A stretch of DNA of 64,000 nucleotides from Rotaria macrura (taxonomy: Eukaryota; Rotifera; Eurotatoria; Philodinida; Philodinidae). The stretch lies in contig OENT01000082.1 of assembly GCA_900239685.1 (NCBI GenBank), forward strand, positions 124,001-188,000, written 5' to 3'. A model generated the notes under the pieces. It was not told the DNA's origin and ran no database searches. It saw only the letters and a program-made list of their open reading frames with translations. Of this stretch, positions 1 to 14,500 are shown piece after piece (the stretch's first letter is position 1; each line of letters opens with the position of its first letter). A program made the translations under genes and the position numbers.

Positions 1-810
1 AACACATATCTAGGTTGAACATTTCAAATCAAAAACTTCATAACCTAAATCAGAGGTACGATTCGCAAACATTATTGTTGTTCAGATAGTATTTTCCACT
101 TGAATATAGTTTTGGAAATAAATTTTAGTTCCTATCTTCATCTATCGTCATAGACTACGATTGGTAGAAAATATTTATTTTGAGTAGTCCAGGTAAGATT
201 GAGTATGTATGTGTGATCATGTTTTGCATTTACATTACATTTTAAAAAAGTGATCTGATGTATATGATTCATCTGATCCATGACAGTCTGTGAAATTATT
301 AATGCACTTAGAATGAAACTGATTTTGAAAAGAAAAATTTGAATAAATTACGAGATAAGTCATTGACAGAGATGACTTATAGCAGGTTATAATCGTTTCG
401 TGAATTAAAATTATGACTAGGGCTTTCAGTGACATCTGTGGATCCAGTTGTACATGCTCAAGTTAAATGCTATCGCATTCATTCATGTTAAGTAAATAAA
501 TAATTGATTGCCCTAGTGAAGTATAATCCTTAGCATGAAATTTATTCTTCACGAAAGAAGACATTATACCGACGATCGTATTATCTAATTTTCATATAGA
601 TCTATCGTAATTTTTATTTTGTTTTCACATTATCATTGAACCAAGAGGTCGCTTCACGAAATGCATTCGATATAAATTCGCATTTCTTATCACGCTTCGT
701 GTGATCAGATCACTTACATACTTTATAGGATCGATCGAGATCATAGAAAATTCAACTTCAACACTTCGACACGAATTTATTATTCAATTATTCTGAACCA
801 TGATTTCAAA
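1..810. other. 5' flank of the ZNF341-like gene, no gene seen
   Basis: AT-rich non-coding sequence. No open frame with coding character or recognisable domain was found on either strand. The last few hundred bases before position 811 probably hold the promoter and 5' UTR of the zinc-finger gene that follows, but no specific element can be named. Confidence 0.5.
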
Positions 811-3800
811 ATGAGTAAGTAGAGAGTAGAGTGATTCTATTGTTTCGTTTAAGACCACACTCCTGCCAATTTTAGTTACGGATGATACAGAAGATTTATT
901 TATTTGTGGCAAATGTCGTGCGAACTTTAACGATTTGAACACGTTTCTAACTCATCGATCTTCTTGTAACGGTCAACAAACGTCAAATTCGTATCCCCTA
1001 TCTAACAGTCCATCGTCAGCATTACTCGAAAGAGAATTAGATGCAATCATTCAAGATGTTTCATTAACTATTTCATCAACACCAGAATTATTCTATCAAC
1101 CTATTCATACTGAAGTATCGTCCAACAATGAATTCGATTTATTGTTTTCTCAACCTGTCGAGCAGACTACTGGTAATGATGAAATAATAATAAACACACA
1201 TGCTTCTGATCCTGCCGAAAGTTCATGTATTGAAAATAGTATGTCTCAAATGAGTCTATTGGAGTGTCCGGTGTGTGATGAACAGTTCGATGCACCAACA
1301 GTATTAGAAAATCATGTTTTTGAGCATTCCACTTGGATTGATGAAAATGATAATGTAAAATCGAGAGTTGGCACATCTATTGATGATTCATCATCGAGTT
1401 ATACCGACCTACTTGATGAACAGTCAACATCTACATTAGAATGCAAACAATGTACAGTGACATTCGCTTCTAACGCATCGTTGAATATGCATAAAAAAAT
1501 GAGTAAGTTTATCCTATGATCATTTTTCCCATATGTTATGCATGATTCGTTACGACGAATTATCTTCGTGAATTTCAATCTATAGAAATTGTTGAATATA
1601 GAATATATATGAAAACTTTCTAAAATATACTTTCATACTTAAATTTGTTACGCTACTGGAACATTTTCTAGGCTTGTCTAGTAGAGTGATAGGCCTATGA
1701 TGTTTTGAATTGAAATTTCAGCAAAAACAATACTTGATAGAAATTTCTTTAAGTTCGGTGATTTTTCCAGAGAAATACTTTTTCACAATTAATTACGTTA
1801 GTTCACGGCATCATCATAAAGAGAGAACACTATTAAGCTTGATACTATATTTATTTTATACTCAAACGTATCGTTTTTAATTTCATAATAACCTTGATTT
1901 ATTAAGAGGTATCCATGAATGATGATTACAGTCTTCGTAGGTTCCAAAAGTACTATGTGCACTGTTTTTTTTTCTCTAATCTTCCATTATTCGTACGTGT
2001 GAATTAACGGTTACGAATGTGTTGTATTAGATCCGTACTTTAGCGTATCATAAAAAGCGAATGCCAGTGTTAAAAATCGAACACCAAATCGTATACTCGA
2101 TATGCGTGACAGTACATTAGCTGAGCGACGAAGACTCATTGAAAACAGATGTATGCTATCATGTTGATTTTATTTGAAATATGAACTTCATAATTATGGA
2201 TATTCTCAGGCAATCAGACACGGTCTTATACGTTTGTTAATCGCTATCACACATGAGAATCACATGCATATCGTATCCGTTGATGCGACTTAGATTACAC
2301 ATCATAAAATCTTCTACCGCAATATGCTCTTCATCTGGAGGACTTGAATTTCAATATTTATATCAAAGTCTGAATAGTGTTCAAACGTCAATGAACTAAA
2401 ATACTGCCAATCTAAATTATACGAAGTTAAGAAAACAAATAATTTTTTTTTTCAAAATTTATCAACTGAGCAATGGAAACCAAGAAATATTAGAATATTA
2501 AATGGTGCAGCTGTGAGTTCTCAAACGATTCTAATTACAGAATAATCTTCATCTTAGAGGTCAAAGTCGGATTGCTTTTCAGAGTAGTTCCATCACTATC
2601 ATGAATAGTATATTATGTTTATCACTAATGTTTCTTCTATTGTTTAGATAAAACTAATGTGATGCAACCAGAATTGAATTCTTCAGAGAAATTACAGTAA
2701 ATTCCAATGAGAATTCTCTGTTACAGTGTAAATCATCCTTTTATTTTTCATATCAGGTAGTCATCTTGATTCTGATCATGTCATTTCAAATAAGATAGGT
2801 AACATGTGCTGTTGAATTAGAAACTTACGCTCGTCACCATAACGTAACGAAGAGTTTATAAATGTATTTAAAAACAAGATATTTTGGATTTGTCGTTCGA
2901 TTTATTTGAATAGTTCATATGATCGACAAATAGGAACAACTGTTCTCTTTCAAACATGTACAAATTCACTCAGCTAAGTTTTTCGGTTCAAAGATTACGA
3001 ATAGCAGTAACAGTACGAAAAACATTCTCTTCTTCGTTTTTTGACTCATCATTACCAAGGCATGCTTAATTTGGACCAATACATCGTGCTTATCAATAAA
3101 TTAGTGATGCTCTTTCCTATCCTTCCATAAATAAGTGTGAAGATCTAGCATTTTAATCTTTCTCTCACCCATAGTACGATTCATTTCTATGATATGCAGT
3201 ATTTTTATAAGAAGGTAAAATTGTTTTTCTATAGCTATCAGATCGATGTCAAAGTGACTCTAGTGTTCTTCTAGTATCTTAGTGTTATTCATACTCAGAT
3301 AGCTGTTTGAGTGATCCTCTGTGTGTATTAGGTAGCATGGAAGGTTTTAAGGAGATTGACTCGTGCTACTCGGGAAACATGCAAATTGATAGGATTGCTT
3401 TTTTGCGTATCAATAGAGATCAAGTTTTATTGTGCATTGACGACACAAATCATAAATATAGGAAGAAAAATGGAATTCAAATATCGTTTTCAAAATACTC
3501 ATTTAGAATTAATCTGATATGGTCTATATTGGCTATTGAAATTTTGGCGGATACTCGAACAATTGAGTATTTTCTTCTTACTATTATAAGAAACAATTTG
3601 TTCATCTTATTTCTATTGAAATGTCTTCATGACTATACAAGCGATTCTTCATTTTTTTGGAATAAATAATTCGCATTGATACTTACATAGTCTACGCATA
3701 ATAACTAATTATTTTCCTAATATTCAAAACATTCTACCAGACCTGTTTGAAATGCTTTTATAGCTATTCATAATTTGAAACATGCTCGAGTCTTATCATA

Positions 3801-4871
3801 TTCAACTGAAGCTTCTACAGTCACAGAGTGAAATGTCATGTATTGAATCAAATTTCTAGTTTATTATTCTAGTTCACTGTCTCAATCCTGTCTTTCGCTG
3901 TTTAAATGAAGCTTGTTCTCAATTATTCGATAAACCTGTTGATTATATTCTTCACGCTCGTATTCATAGTCAAAAGCGACATATTGGTGTTCGGCGTTCA
4001 TCTCGAACTAATGTTTATCATCGTCGTCGTAAACGTACGTATCGATGTAGAGTATGTAAAAATTCTTTTCCAACTTCCGAACAATTACAATATCATATGC
4101 ATCATGAAACACATAAATTTATCTGTCAATTATGCCCAGCTGAATTCGAGTCCAATAATTCGTATCATAATCATATAGCTAAACATCCTGATTTGGCACT
4201 TTATCGTTGTACGATATGTATTGAAACGTTTCAAAAACGAAACGAGCTATCACGGCACGTTATAACGCAACATAATGAAGATTTACCTAATCAAAAAAGT
4301 TGTTCAACCTGTAATTTAACGTTTAAAACGACATTCCATTTGAATCGACACAATGTTACTAAACATTCCAATATAAAGCCATTTAAATGTGAACAAGATG
4401 GTTGTCAGCAAGCATTCGCACGGTAGATAAGAATTCGAATGGAGTGAATTTTTTTCAAAAGCAAAACTATTTTATTATTTATTTAGGAAAGACAAATTAA
4501 AGCAACATGTAGCTAAACATAGTGCATCCGGTGGATTATTTAAATGTCATACATGTGTTAAAGCATTTGTTCGACCAGAACATTTACGTGATCATGATAT
4601 TGTACGACATACACATCAATATCCATTTCTGTAATGATCGATTTTTATGCCTAATATTATTTTATAAAATAAAACGTCTATTTATTATAGTTGTGAAGTA
4701 TGTCGAAAAGGTTTTCTTCATCAAAATCAACTATATGCTCATCATAAACAACGACATTCAATAGAACATCAAACCATAAATGCAGATGTAAAACATGTCC
4801 CATTCGATCACACTGAACAAAATGAAGAATTCAAAGATGATCTTACGGATTTGCTCGTGGAAACACAATGA
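811..4871 (+). CDS. ZNF341-like protein with eleven zinc fingers
   Basis: Exons 811-814, 876-1502, 3873-4422, 4487-4630 and 4691-4871 join in frame to 501 residues. The short first exon (ATG plus one base) is the only ATG that joins the long exon without a stop. Finger 1 is a C2HC type near residues 12-32 (FICGKCRANF); ten fingers follow. Finger 3 is split by the 2.37-kb intron and is restored by the join as C-x2-C-x12-H-x4-H, which supports that join. The FxCGKC opening finger, the C-x4-C finger and the order of later fingers (a KDKLKQH finger near residue 395) resemble vertebrate ZNF341, a nuclear transcription factor. No long proline-rich spacer is present, so the protein is much shorter than the vertebrate one. 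A nuclear DNA-binding role is inferred from the fingers. Another C2H2 family is possible. Confidence 0.8.
1503..3872 (+). other. long intron 2 of the ZNF341-like gene
   Basis: The donor is GTAAGT at 1503 and the acceptor TTATTATTCTAG ends at 3872. At 2,370 bp it is about 40 times longer than the gene's other introns. It contains a 120-codon open stretch (3307-3669) without an ATG start or recognisable domain, which I do not regard as a gene. No element with clear terminal repeats was found. Confidence 0.7.
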
Positions 4872-7800
4872 ATCTAGAAGCATTATTTTGTTTTTATTTA
4901 TTTCGTTGTCTTGATCTTTTTACAACAGATTAATTGCATTCTTTTAGTAAACTAAAATTTTCTAAAGTCAAACATCGACACATATGAACTATTATTTAGA
5001 ATAAACTTTCAACATTCGTGTGCCAAAGTCGTTTGAAAATGTATTATAAAAATCGACGATGTAAATGCCATGTAAAGGTTTTCATGATCAGATTACAATA
5101 AATAGCTACATAGTTTATTTTAACTTTTGACTCCATGTGGTTGCGTCGATTTATGAACGAGATAACAACAAGTGAGAATGCAATGTTACATTATGTTGAC
5201 CTTCATGTCATGCATTAACATGTTTAAATATGATTGAACAAGAATTTCGAGATAAATGGTAGATATCTATAAATATCAAGTCAGTTCTGATAGCATTGGC
5301 TTATGAATTGAAGACTATACATAGATAAGATTTTATTATCATATACTTACATGGAAGTGTTGCCGTTTTTCATGGTAGGAGAATCATACAAAAATACTAT
5401 TTCATATGAAACCTCATGATATTTTGTGAGACTTCTCAAAAATATCGTGAAGTACGATCAAGCCTTTTGTGATCATTGAAAACCTTAATTTCTTCTACTT
5501 CTCATCGACTACAAAACATATACTGTAGCAAAACTCATATTCTATGACGATCTCATTAATGTTTTATCACAACATCTCATCTTTAAAAAATTTTATCCAT
5601 TTAAACTCTGCAAGATAAAAGTCATGACCGTTCTTGTATCAATAAACTATTGCTAATATCACCTAAAACTAAATATCTAGATAACCGTCCACAATAATAA
5701 TTAAAATGAAAGTGGTAAACTATTACTTGAACGAAGAACTATTAAAATTATGTATCTTTCTTCGATTGTTTTTAAATTTGCTTGGTAACTTAATTATAAC
5801 GTTGTTGACTTGAAGAAAACGATATAATCCGTTGTTCAATAGTTTTCATTGCATTCGAATTGTTCGACAGTTTTCTTACTACACTCTCCTATACTCATTA
5901 TTTTAAAATGTTCTACATTTTGTCTATTTCTTCTCGCATCCTCAGTTACTTATTTCTAATTAAATGGGTCTAGAGATTAAAAGTCAACACAGCACACATA
6001 ATTCCCACCAAATTTGAAATTACTCAATTCATCATCAAAGCAATACTCCTCAGAAATTCTCGAAAATAATCATCATAGAATGTTTCTCGTGTTGTTAAGA
6101 CTAACGAATATAACGAGTTTGTTTGAAACTAGGTATATTTAGTATTTTTCATCTTTTTACTATTCATCGTCTATATTTGATTCCTTTTCATCTTTCGATT
6201 TGTCCTTGTTTTTTTTATAGCACTGATATGACGACGTAAGAAATTTTACTGTGAGTCATGAGTTGTATGAATTCGTGTTCGATTTTTACCCACATTTTTA
6301 AATATCTAAACTACCATTGCTGCATGTTTCAATAAAGTCATGTTAATGTCAACTTTTAATCGATAAAGAACTGTACACCATTCAGAGAATGTAATCTTGA
6401 GTATTACATGTTTCGAAATCTAGTATTTTAGTCTGTTTTAGATAAATGCACTGGTGCAACAATAATAATTTATTCGAAAACGAATAATCTTTTTGATTTG
6501 TTTCCAAGACGACAAATAAAATGTCAATGAAGTCGAACTCATTGTCCTGTGAGCCTATTCAGAACTAACGGAATCGACTGAATACAAAGCTTTCTATTTA
6601 CCTAGAAGAAAAATATCGAATGTATTTATTGGCAATGATAGCCAAATTTATCTTCCCAGATTAAGATTGTAAAATATAAGTTTCATAAAGTTTGGGAAAT
6701 ATTAGAAGCCCGCATTATTTGAAACATAGAATGTTTTAGTGGTAAACATATGGTCAAAGTTGTCAAAGCTGACATGACCTTTTACTTTATCAACAACCAA
6801 CTACATATTCACTTTATATTTTAATCAAGATTTGTCTTAAAACACAGGGATATATTCAAACACTTAAGGCGTATGAAGAATTCAGGATACGTATGTTGGC
6901 AAATCAACTCTTTTAGGCATACTAGTTTTCGTTTTGAATTTTTCTGATGCTAGAGAATATCATGGGATCCAATGCTTGAATTTCGAGGCTTTTATACATG
7001 TATATATATTTGTGTCGATGTCTTTCGGTTTAGATTTGATATGGGATATTTTCTTGTTGTACTTTTGTTAATTTGTCTTACTTCCATGCTGATTTGTGTA
7101 ATGGTTTTTCCGCTACTTAGTGATCATATTTGTATTCAAATGGGGGAAAAGGCTAAGAAAAATCTATTTCATTCAACTGCCACTTAAAGCATCCATTTTT
7201 CTTAACAGTACTACGTTTATCTATTATAAAAATAAGCTCCATTTGTTGCTTTGGTTGCAGTCATTATTTCTATAGTTTGTGCTCTATGTTCAACCAGTTC
7301 TATTAGAAAACATATTTCTTAATGAACCATAAAAGATGACTGGGTCAGCTGGAGCAGGCCGTGTATAGAAAGAATGAACTTTATGCTTTATGAATCGATT
7401 GCTGCAATAATTGATGATCAGAGTATATTGTCAGTTAGTTCTTTTCTCAAGCAATAATAAGAACATTATTAGAACTTTAGATCGCGGATTATATTTTCAT
7501 CGTTTGTTTATTTATTTCTATTTTATCGCAGTCGTACATATATTGAAAACAAAATAGTACTTGAACTGCTGCATTAAGATTTAGATGAGTTTCTCTGCCT
7601 GGTGGATTCTAACAACAGAGACGAGAAGAACGAAAGTCACTTTATGGATTTATTTGTAAAGTGCTAAGAAAAGATGTGTAAATGACGATGCCTAGATCAT
7701 TTTGGAATTCTCCGGCATCTTCAAAAGTCTTCGATGAATTTTGGATTTCTTATCTAGATTGTGACCGTTGCGAATATACCGAATTATAATTTTTTTATTA

Positions 7801-9271
7801 TACGATACAGTTGTTTTGTAAATATATTATTGCTGTAAAAGAATTTGAAGGGAAAAGATATGAAATAAGATGAAGTGATTTTTATTTTAGATTTTGGTAA
7901 AACTTAACACGGAATGATATATTGCATCACGAGAAAGGATAGAGGTTTCGAAAGATTATTTAGCGACAATAGTCAAATGCATGTTAAGTTAATATGACAG
8001 TCGAATCGATAGAACAAAGAATACAATGATATTTACAGTTTCCTCTGGTATTTATTGTATAGGTTGTAATTGTAAGAAAAAATTCTCATGTCGAAATGAG
8101 ATATGGCAATGCACATCAGTTACTATTTCTTATACAAAGCATGCTCGATGATTGTAATCAATATGCAGCAAAATGGTAACTCGCAATGCAAATATTTTCT
8201 ACAATGATAAAATGTCAGATCATGTTTATCAGCTAGAAAAATTTTTTATAAATGGAATCGATTGATGTATTTGACATCTTTTCAAATCAACTATTGGAAC
8301 TATTCAAGCCAGCTCTTTGTCGAACATTCATCTGTTTGATGATTTTTGATATTGAATGTCTTAAGTTTCAATGCATCAAAAACAATTAAATAGTTGATAT
8401 AAATTACAAGAACACACTTCAACAAAACGAATCATAATGGAACATCAGATAATGACCTCAGTAATCCCTAATACTAACAAATGGAAGGCTGATTGAGGCA
8501 AGAAATTGAATGATATTTGGAGATATACAAATCTATAACCAAGAGTTCTTTTCTTAATTGCCTATGAATTTCTAGAATTGCTGAAGTCACTACCTTGATA
8601 ATCATCGCTATGTAAAAGCATACGTTGGTTTGTGAAACCGAATCCTTTTCTTAGAAAATTGAACTTTTGATCATCTTGATACAACAGTCATAGTACTTGT
8701 TGATACATTCATTGAATGAATTGATATTTAATCAAGGCAACATGGTATGTTAGAACTTCTAGAATGGCTTCGGACAATCGTTTAATTATTCAATACTGTA
8801 AAAATCTTCAAAGTGAGTTCGGAATGAACTATGCAAAATACAATTACTTCGACATCCTTTAAGTGTCACTCTTTGCATTTCTATTCGATCTTTCTTTAGA
8901 AAACATATTACTTCATGTTTTTCAAAGAGACCTATTCAGTGAAGAATTCTATTATGGCTTTACATTACATCGTTTCTGAGATCAGCTTTTGTTTTGCATG
9001 CTTAGTTTCTGATCAAACAGAATCTTGACATCGGATGACCTACACGATGAACCAATCAATATTTCGATGTGATGCAGTTAAAGTATGAACAAAAATCAAT
9101 TCCAACAAATCAACTATTGGAAGAAATTCATCGCTTTTCTATTAATTTTTGTGCCCATTACTGGGTAAAACACAACATGCCAAACATCTATGTTTTTTTT
9201 ATTTATGATTATTTCTTTATTTCATCAGATAAAAATAAAGTCGTCATCAATCTTCTTCTGTTCTTTTGCGT
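4872..9271. other. 4.4-kb non-coding interval
   Basis: This interval lies between the 3' ends of the convergent ZNF341-like (+) and ShKT (-) genes. Two AATAAA-type signals (about 5000 and 5098) could end the zinc-finger transcript. The only longer open stretch (6972-7187) is hydrophobic and low in complexity, with no homology I recognise. I see no RNA gene or clear repeat. Confidence 0.5.
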
Positions 9272-11120
9272 TTAATAATCACATGGACCAGGTGGTGCCT
9301 TGTAGCAATTATCTCTGAAAAAAAATCAAAACATATTTTCAAATAGTTAAAGACAAATCGGATTATTTCTTTTTTTCTTCAACATACGTGCATGTCTTGT
9401 AACAGTTGGCCATCATAAATGTTGAATACATACTCTGCGTACAATGACTTTTCATTGCTTTGCAGTAAGTTTCACCATGTGAGTCCATACATGGAGCTAA
9501 AACATTTAAAACCAAACGTTTCATTCTTTGCTGTCGATCAGCATTACTTTTATACTTACGCTGAGGAAGAACAGGTTTACTAAGTTCACACGTATTGATT
9601 TCTACGTTAGGACAATTAATTTTGTCTGGATGAGGAAAATGAATGTGTTCACGGCATAAATCATGCATGCTCAATAGATTTCTTTGTAATAAAGATGTTA
9701 ACATGGCGCCGATAGCATCACCTAATGCATGTTGAACTGTATCTCCTTTGCCTACTGTTGTGAGACCTGAACCTTTATCTAATAGTTGAATGCAATTTTC
9801 AGCACCACATAATTTGACTTGCATTGGTCGACCATAAATAACACGCTACAAAAATCATGAATATAATATATCGATTTTAAAAAGTTGTTTTTTCGATACA
9901 AACATTTTCAGTATCATTGTCCTTGTTCAATAAATTACCCAAAAGACCAGTAAAAAGATTAAGAACCACCGGAGCTAGAGCCGATACAACCTTATTTCCA
10001 TGTAAAATTTGTAGAACAATATAAGAGAACAAAAAGAACGATTAACACTTACGAGACTTGTCGTAATGGGCTCAATACGAGCTTCAGCGGTATCTTTCTA
10101 TTAAAAAGAAAACGAAAAATATGCATTTAAAACTTTTATATCATCTACAAGTTGAATTTCTTCACTAATACACTTTATGAAATCATGATATAGGAACAAA
10201 AATATTTTCAATTATGAATAATGGCAATATGCAAGAGGATGATGTATCGAATCATGTATATTTGCACATAATCATTTCTTACAGCTTATCTATCTTGAGA
10301 ACGAATGGTAAATATTTGAAATTAAAATTATCAGTATTATTACTGTATGTTGCGTTTAAATAAAACCTAGATTCTTTAATACACTTGTGCGCATGAGTAT
10401 CTAAGTAACATTCGTCTTATCAATATCAATCATTCGTACTGGTTCATTTTACGGATTATCCACATACATCTGATTAGATTTAATCTGACATGCCTGTCAT
10501 CTTACAGACATCAGTTATTTTTTGTTGTAGTTGTCATGCTCATCCAACTTACAGACATAATTCAAGTACAAGATGAATGTAAGTTCATTTTTGTGGGTTT
10601 CAATTTAATAAAAAACAATATTTACACTCTTTCTCTGAGTCTCTCTGTTAGACTCATGTATCATATATAAGAACGAGTCTCACATTGGTACTACTACTGA
10701 TTAAATCTATGTTCGCTACTCAACTCTCTGAAGAATATCGAGTATCAAAGTGAGCGTCAATTATATTCATTCATTTCTGATAAGCCGAATCATGACACTG
10801 AACAACTATTTCTCATTGTGCGTCCAGGGAGAAAGTTAGACCCGATGGATCTGACGACGATCTTGCTATATAAGTCAAAATGCTGACATTAACCGTATCT
10901 ATGTAACTGATAAAGTTGAACCGAACAAATTACTCTTAACCTTTTGTGCCAAATATTTCGATTCATACGCTGAGGCACCTTGAACCTTCCAACCAGCAAA
11001 TAACACAGTTGCAAATATGAATACGGTATAAATAACTATGCAAAATCAAGTAAAGCCATTTTTCAAACAAACGAATACTGACAAAAAAAAGAAAATATTG
11101 AAATTACCGAAATACTTCAT
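9272..11120 (-). CDS. secreted ShKT-domain protein
   Basis: Six exons on the minus strand (11120-11108, 11035-10941, 10097-10053, 9990-9904, 9845-9560, 9496-9388, then the last exon 9314-9272, counting the two leading pieces as one signal-coding unit) join in frame to 225 residues. Residues 1-27 form a classical signal peptide (MKYFVIYTVFIFATVLFAGW core, cut near GASA). The C-terminus carries an ShKT domain with six cysteines at 178, 187, 194, 207, 211 and 215, in the spacing usual for the family; the last cysteine is only gained by splicing to the final 43-bp exon. A middle region of about 120 residues has four more cysteines and no domain I recognise. ShKT domains occur in many secreted animal proteins, including proteases and matrix proteins; the name does not imply a toxin. 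The protein is likely extracellular; its partner is unknown. The donor at 9903 (GTTTGT) is weak. Confidence 0.8.
10098..10940 (-). other. 843-bp intron of the ShKT gene
   Basis: The donor AAG|GTTAAG lies at 10940 and the acceptor TTTTTAATAG ends at 10098. It separates the signal-peptide exons from the mature part, in phase 0. No coding content seen. Confidence 0.7.
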
Positions 11121-11505
11121 TTTCGTGAAAACGCTTTCGTAAAAATAAAGTAAAATCAATTTATCAGCATACTTTTTCTCTGTATATCTTTTTCTTCCTA
11201 CGTAAAACACATCTGTATTTTTTTCTCATCATTATCATGTAGAAGAAGAAAAATCAAAAGATATGGTATGAATAGTATGATTCTTGTCTTCGAAAAGAAC
11301 AAAGGACGACAACAACAACAACAACAAAGACAAAATTTCACAAAAGAATAATACATGAATAAATTTGATTATATATGTTATATACAAAAGTAAGAGATAT
11401 TTCTTATCGTCCATGGTCAAGATTAAATGTAAATAAGATTGGTCGTCTACAAAAAACAGTCATTCCTGAGAAAACAAAAGAAAAAGAATACATATCAATG
11501 TTCAT
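11121..11505. other. gap between the MTSS1-like and ShKT genes
   Basis: 385 bp hold both the 3' UTR of the upstream MTSS1-like gene and the promoter of the ShKT gene, as both are transcribed leftward. It contains a short CAA-type microsatellite near 11309-11328. No further gene seen. Confidence 0.55.
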
Positions 11506-14500
11506 TTATTTTATACGGGGAGCTGATCTATCTCCAGCGATCATTGTTTTACGTAATTTAAAGCCACCACGTTGAATTTCAGCAAGCAACGACGAATGAG
11601 TTGTTGTCACTGATGATGTTTCGACTCTTCTATCGTTTAACAAAAGAAATTCAGGTGGTGGAGGAAAGTCATCATTTTCATGTGATTGAACCATTTCTTC
11701 GACGCATTTTAAACGTACTTTCACAGAAGTATTATTTGTATGTTGCATATTTGTATTCATCGATGGTGTACGACGTATTGGTGGTACAGGTTTTTCATTA
11801 TGATTCAAAGCTATTGACATACCACGACGTAGAGTTTCATTTTTCTGTTGTAAATTCGACGAATGAATACCTAAACAAAACAATAGCTATGATTCTAATC
11901 ATAATTTTAGAATTCAACATACTTTTTGTTAAATAGTCATACACTAAAAATAGAAATTGTCTGATTAAAATCATGAATGTAAATAATTCTCTATACTAAC
12001 TTTCATCAAGTGTTTCATCAGCTGATTCAAATGATGGTCTACCATCAGAAATACTACAGATGCCATTGCCATTTTGACGAGAACGATCGCGCCATATGAT
12101 TGCTCGTGTATCAGATACCTAATGATAATAATTCTGATTCTTTTTATGTTTATAAAAAAAAACGTTTTCGATATTGATAGATCATTTTTGCACGAAAACT
12201 ACATGTATCGTATACATTTCGAGTAAACAATGAGTATTATCGTAAAAGAACTTTCGATCATCAGCTGACTGCTACATGGATATTGCATTTTCCTGCAAGT
12301 TTTTTAATAATCACATATTCGATTTTTTTTTCAGGACAATCAGTACGTATATGTGAATTTTACAATTTGAATAGGAACTTGTCAAGTAGATATATGTCAA
12401 TGAGAACGTTACAGATCATGTAATGATTTCTATGTTTATGTATAAACATATATATATATATATATATATCTAGTATAAAAGATTACCATTAACTTGGAAT
12501 ATTCGATGCTCTCATATTAGAACACAGGCAAAAACAAATATTGGACACTTAAAATAAACTACTTTGATTAGAGTCAGAAGTTCCTAATGGATTCGGAATT
12601 AATTAGTGTACAACGTTGTCATTGAAAATTCGAAAGATTAGTAATACTTTGTCAGAAAACTATGACGCTTCATTATTCAAAAATTCTTGTAAACATATGG
12701 TTTTCCTTCTCACAGAAGAAGTTAACAAATCATGGGAATGCTTTTCATGACAATAAAAAACCTCATATGAATTTAAACGATGTAAATAGTTTCGATACAA
12801 AAATAATTAATTACTTTAGCAGTATTCCTTCATAGATTAAAAAAGATTTAAAAAATATATATATATGTTTCCTACCATAGATTCAGATGGTAATGAACCA
12901 TTGCGAAAACATTGGTTGATGTCTTCTAAAATAAACAAGAAGAAAGGACTTCTAATTATATATCCATAATCGATGATTACATGTGGCCTTCTTCTAAATT
13001 TTTCTAGGACACAAAGTTCCGTAGACATCGATCTATGACAGGATGTTTAATCTGACTGTGATTTACAAAACCATAAATTCTACTAGATTTTTTATTAACC
13101 TTAGATTTTCATCAAGAAATTTATTTCTTGAGAAACCTCAGAAGATATAAACTATTAATCTTTTCACTTATAATAAATGCAGTTCCATCATGTTTCACAT
13201 GAGCATGCCGTAGGGATTTTTCTTTTCTCGTTTACGAAACACAGTAATCTCATGAAAGCAATACATGTATGATGAGTATCTTAATGACTATGAAACAAAA
13301 CAGTTTGATAGCAATTCAATTTTCTTCGTATGATCATTATCATTGATAATATTTTAAATAAACAAAGTTTTTGATTGAATAAAATACATATAGAATATCC
13401 ATGACTTTTGCCTAAGATTAGACGCATAAGTCAACAAATCTTTTACTTATGAAAATCATATTTTTTTATCACTTAAGCAGATATAAAGACCTTATTTAGA
13501 TTGCTCTAAGCTTCACATATTATAACTGAAACCTTCAGAAAAGCACAGCTATGATAATATCTATTATGGCATGTACATTAACCTTGACTCTTCAATAAAG
13601 AACTGATTATTATCCTTGATGATATGTTTTATTCGTTCTGCAGTACGATGAATTTTTTCATGTTCTCTTCTCACTATATTGGATGATACGGAAATTCCTC
13701 ACTAAATACATGAAAACTATTCCGTACCTGAATGATGCTGTTCGACAATCGTTCCATAGTAATCTTGTGGTGCAGTTGGTGATTGAACGGATTTTATTTG
13801 TCCATGATGATTAGTATTAGTATGACGAGTGTTTGTTGTCGATTGTTCGTTCATTGGTGAACGTCTTTCAAGACTGAGATCACGTATTCGATAATGTCGA
13901 GAAGGTACTGAATGTTGACGAGATAACACACCATCATCGTCAGATATCTATTTGAAAATTAGAACGTCTTTGACTATCTATTCTATGCAAATTAAAAATA
14001 CGAACATTAGATAAACGTGAATTCGTATCTTCATTTATATGCCAATTTGGTTTTTCAAATAAACTAGCCGGTGGAGGATCAAATGTATGTGCTGTTATTG
14101 CTGGTCGACAATTTTTCATTGGTTCTGGTGCACCAGTTACTGTTGCGGGATGTTTAGAATTCGATGGAATTTCAGGTCGTTTAGCCCAAGCATTAAGTGT
14201 AGAAGAAACAACTAATAATTGACTCGTACTTCCATCACCTTCACGCTAGAATTGAAAAATTTTAAACGTTAAATTATGAAAAGAACAAACAAATCTGTTC
14301 TTATTTACTTCTGATTCTTCTAATGGTGATGGAGGTCGTGCAAAAAACTGTTCTTGAGATGTAAAACCTGAATCTTGAGATGAAATACTTGATATACGAC
14401 TCACAGCAACGTTTGACTAAAGATCATAAAAAAGGAAAATTATTAGAACCAACCCTAGAGCATTCGAGTGTGAAAAACGATTTAACAGCTGATGCTTATC

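Noticed and set aside
3307..3669. 120-codon open stretch inside the ZNF341-like intron
   Set aside because: It starts with TTG, has no recognisable domain, and the zinc finger split around this intron is restored only if it is removed.
6972..7187. 71-codon hydrophobic open stretch
   Set aside because: Typical of translated AT-rich DNA (Phe/Leu/Ile/Cys-rich), with no signal or family resemblance.
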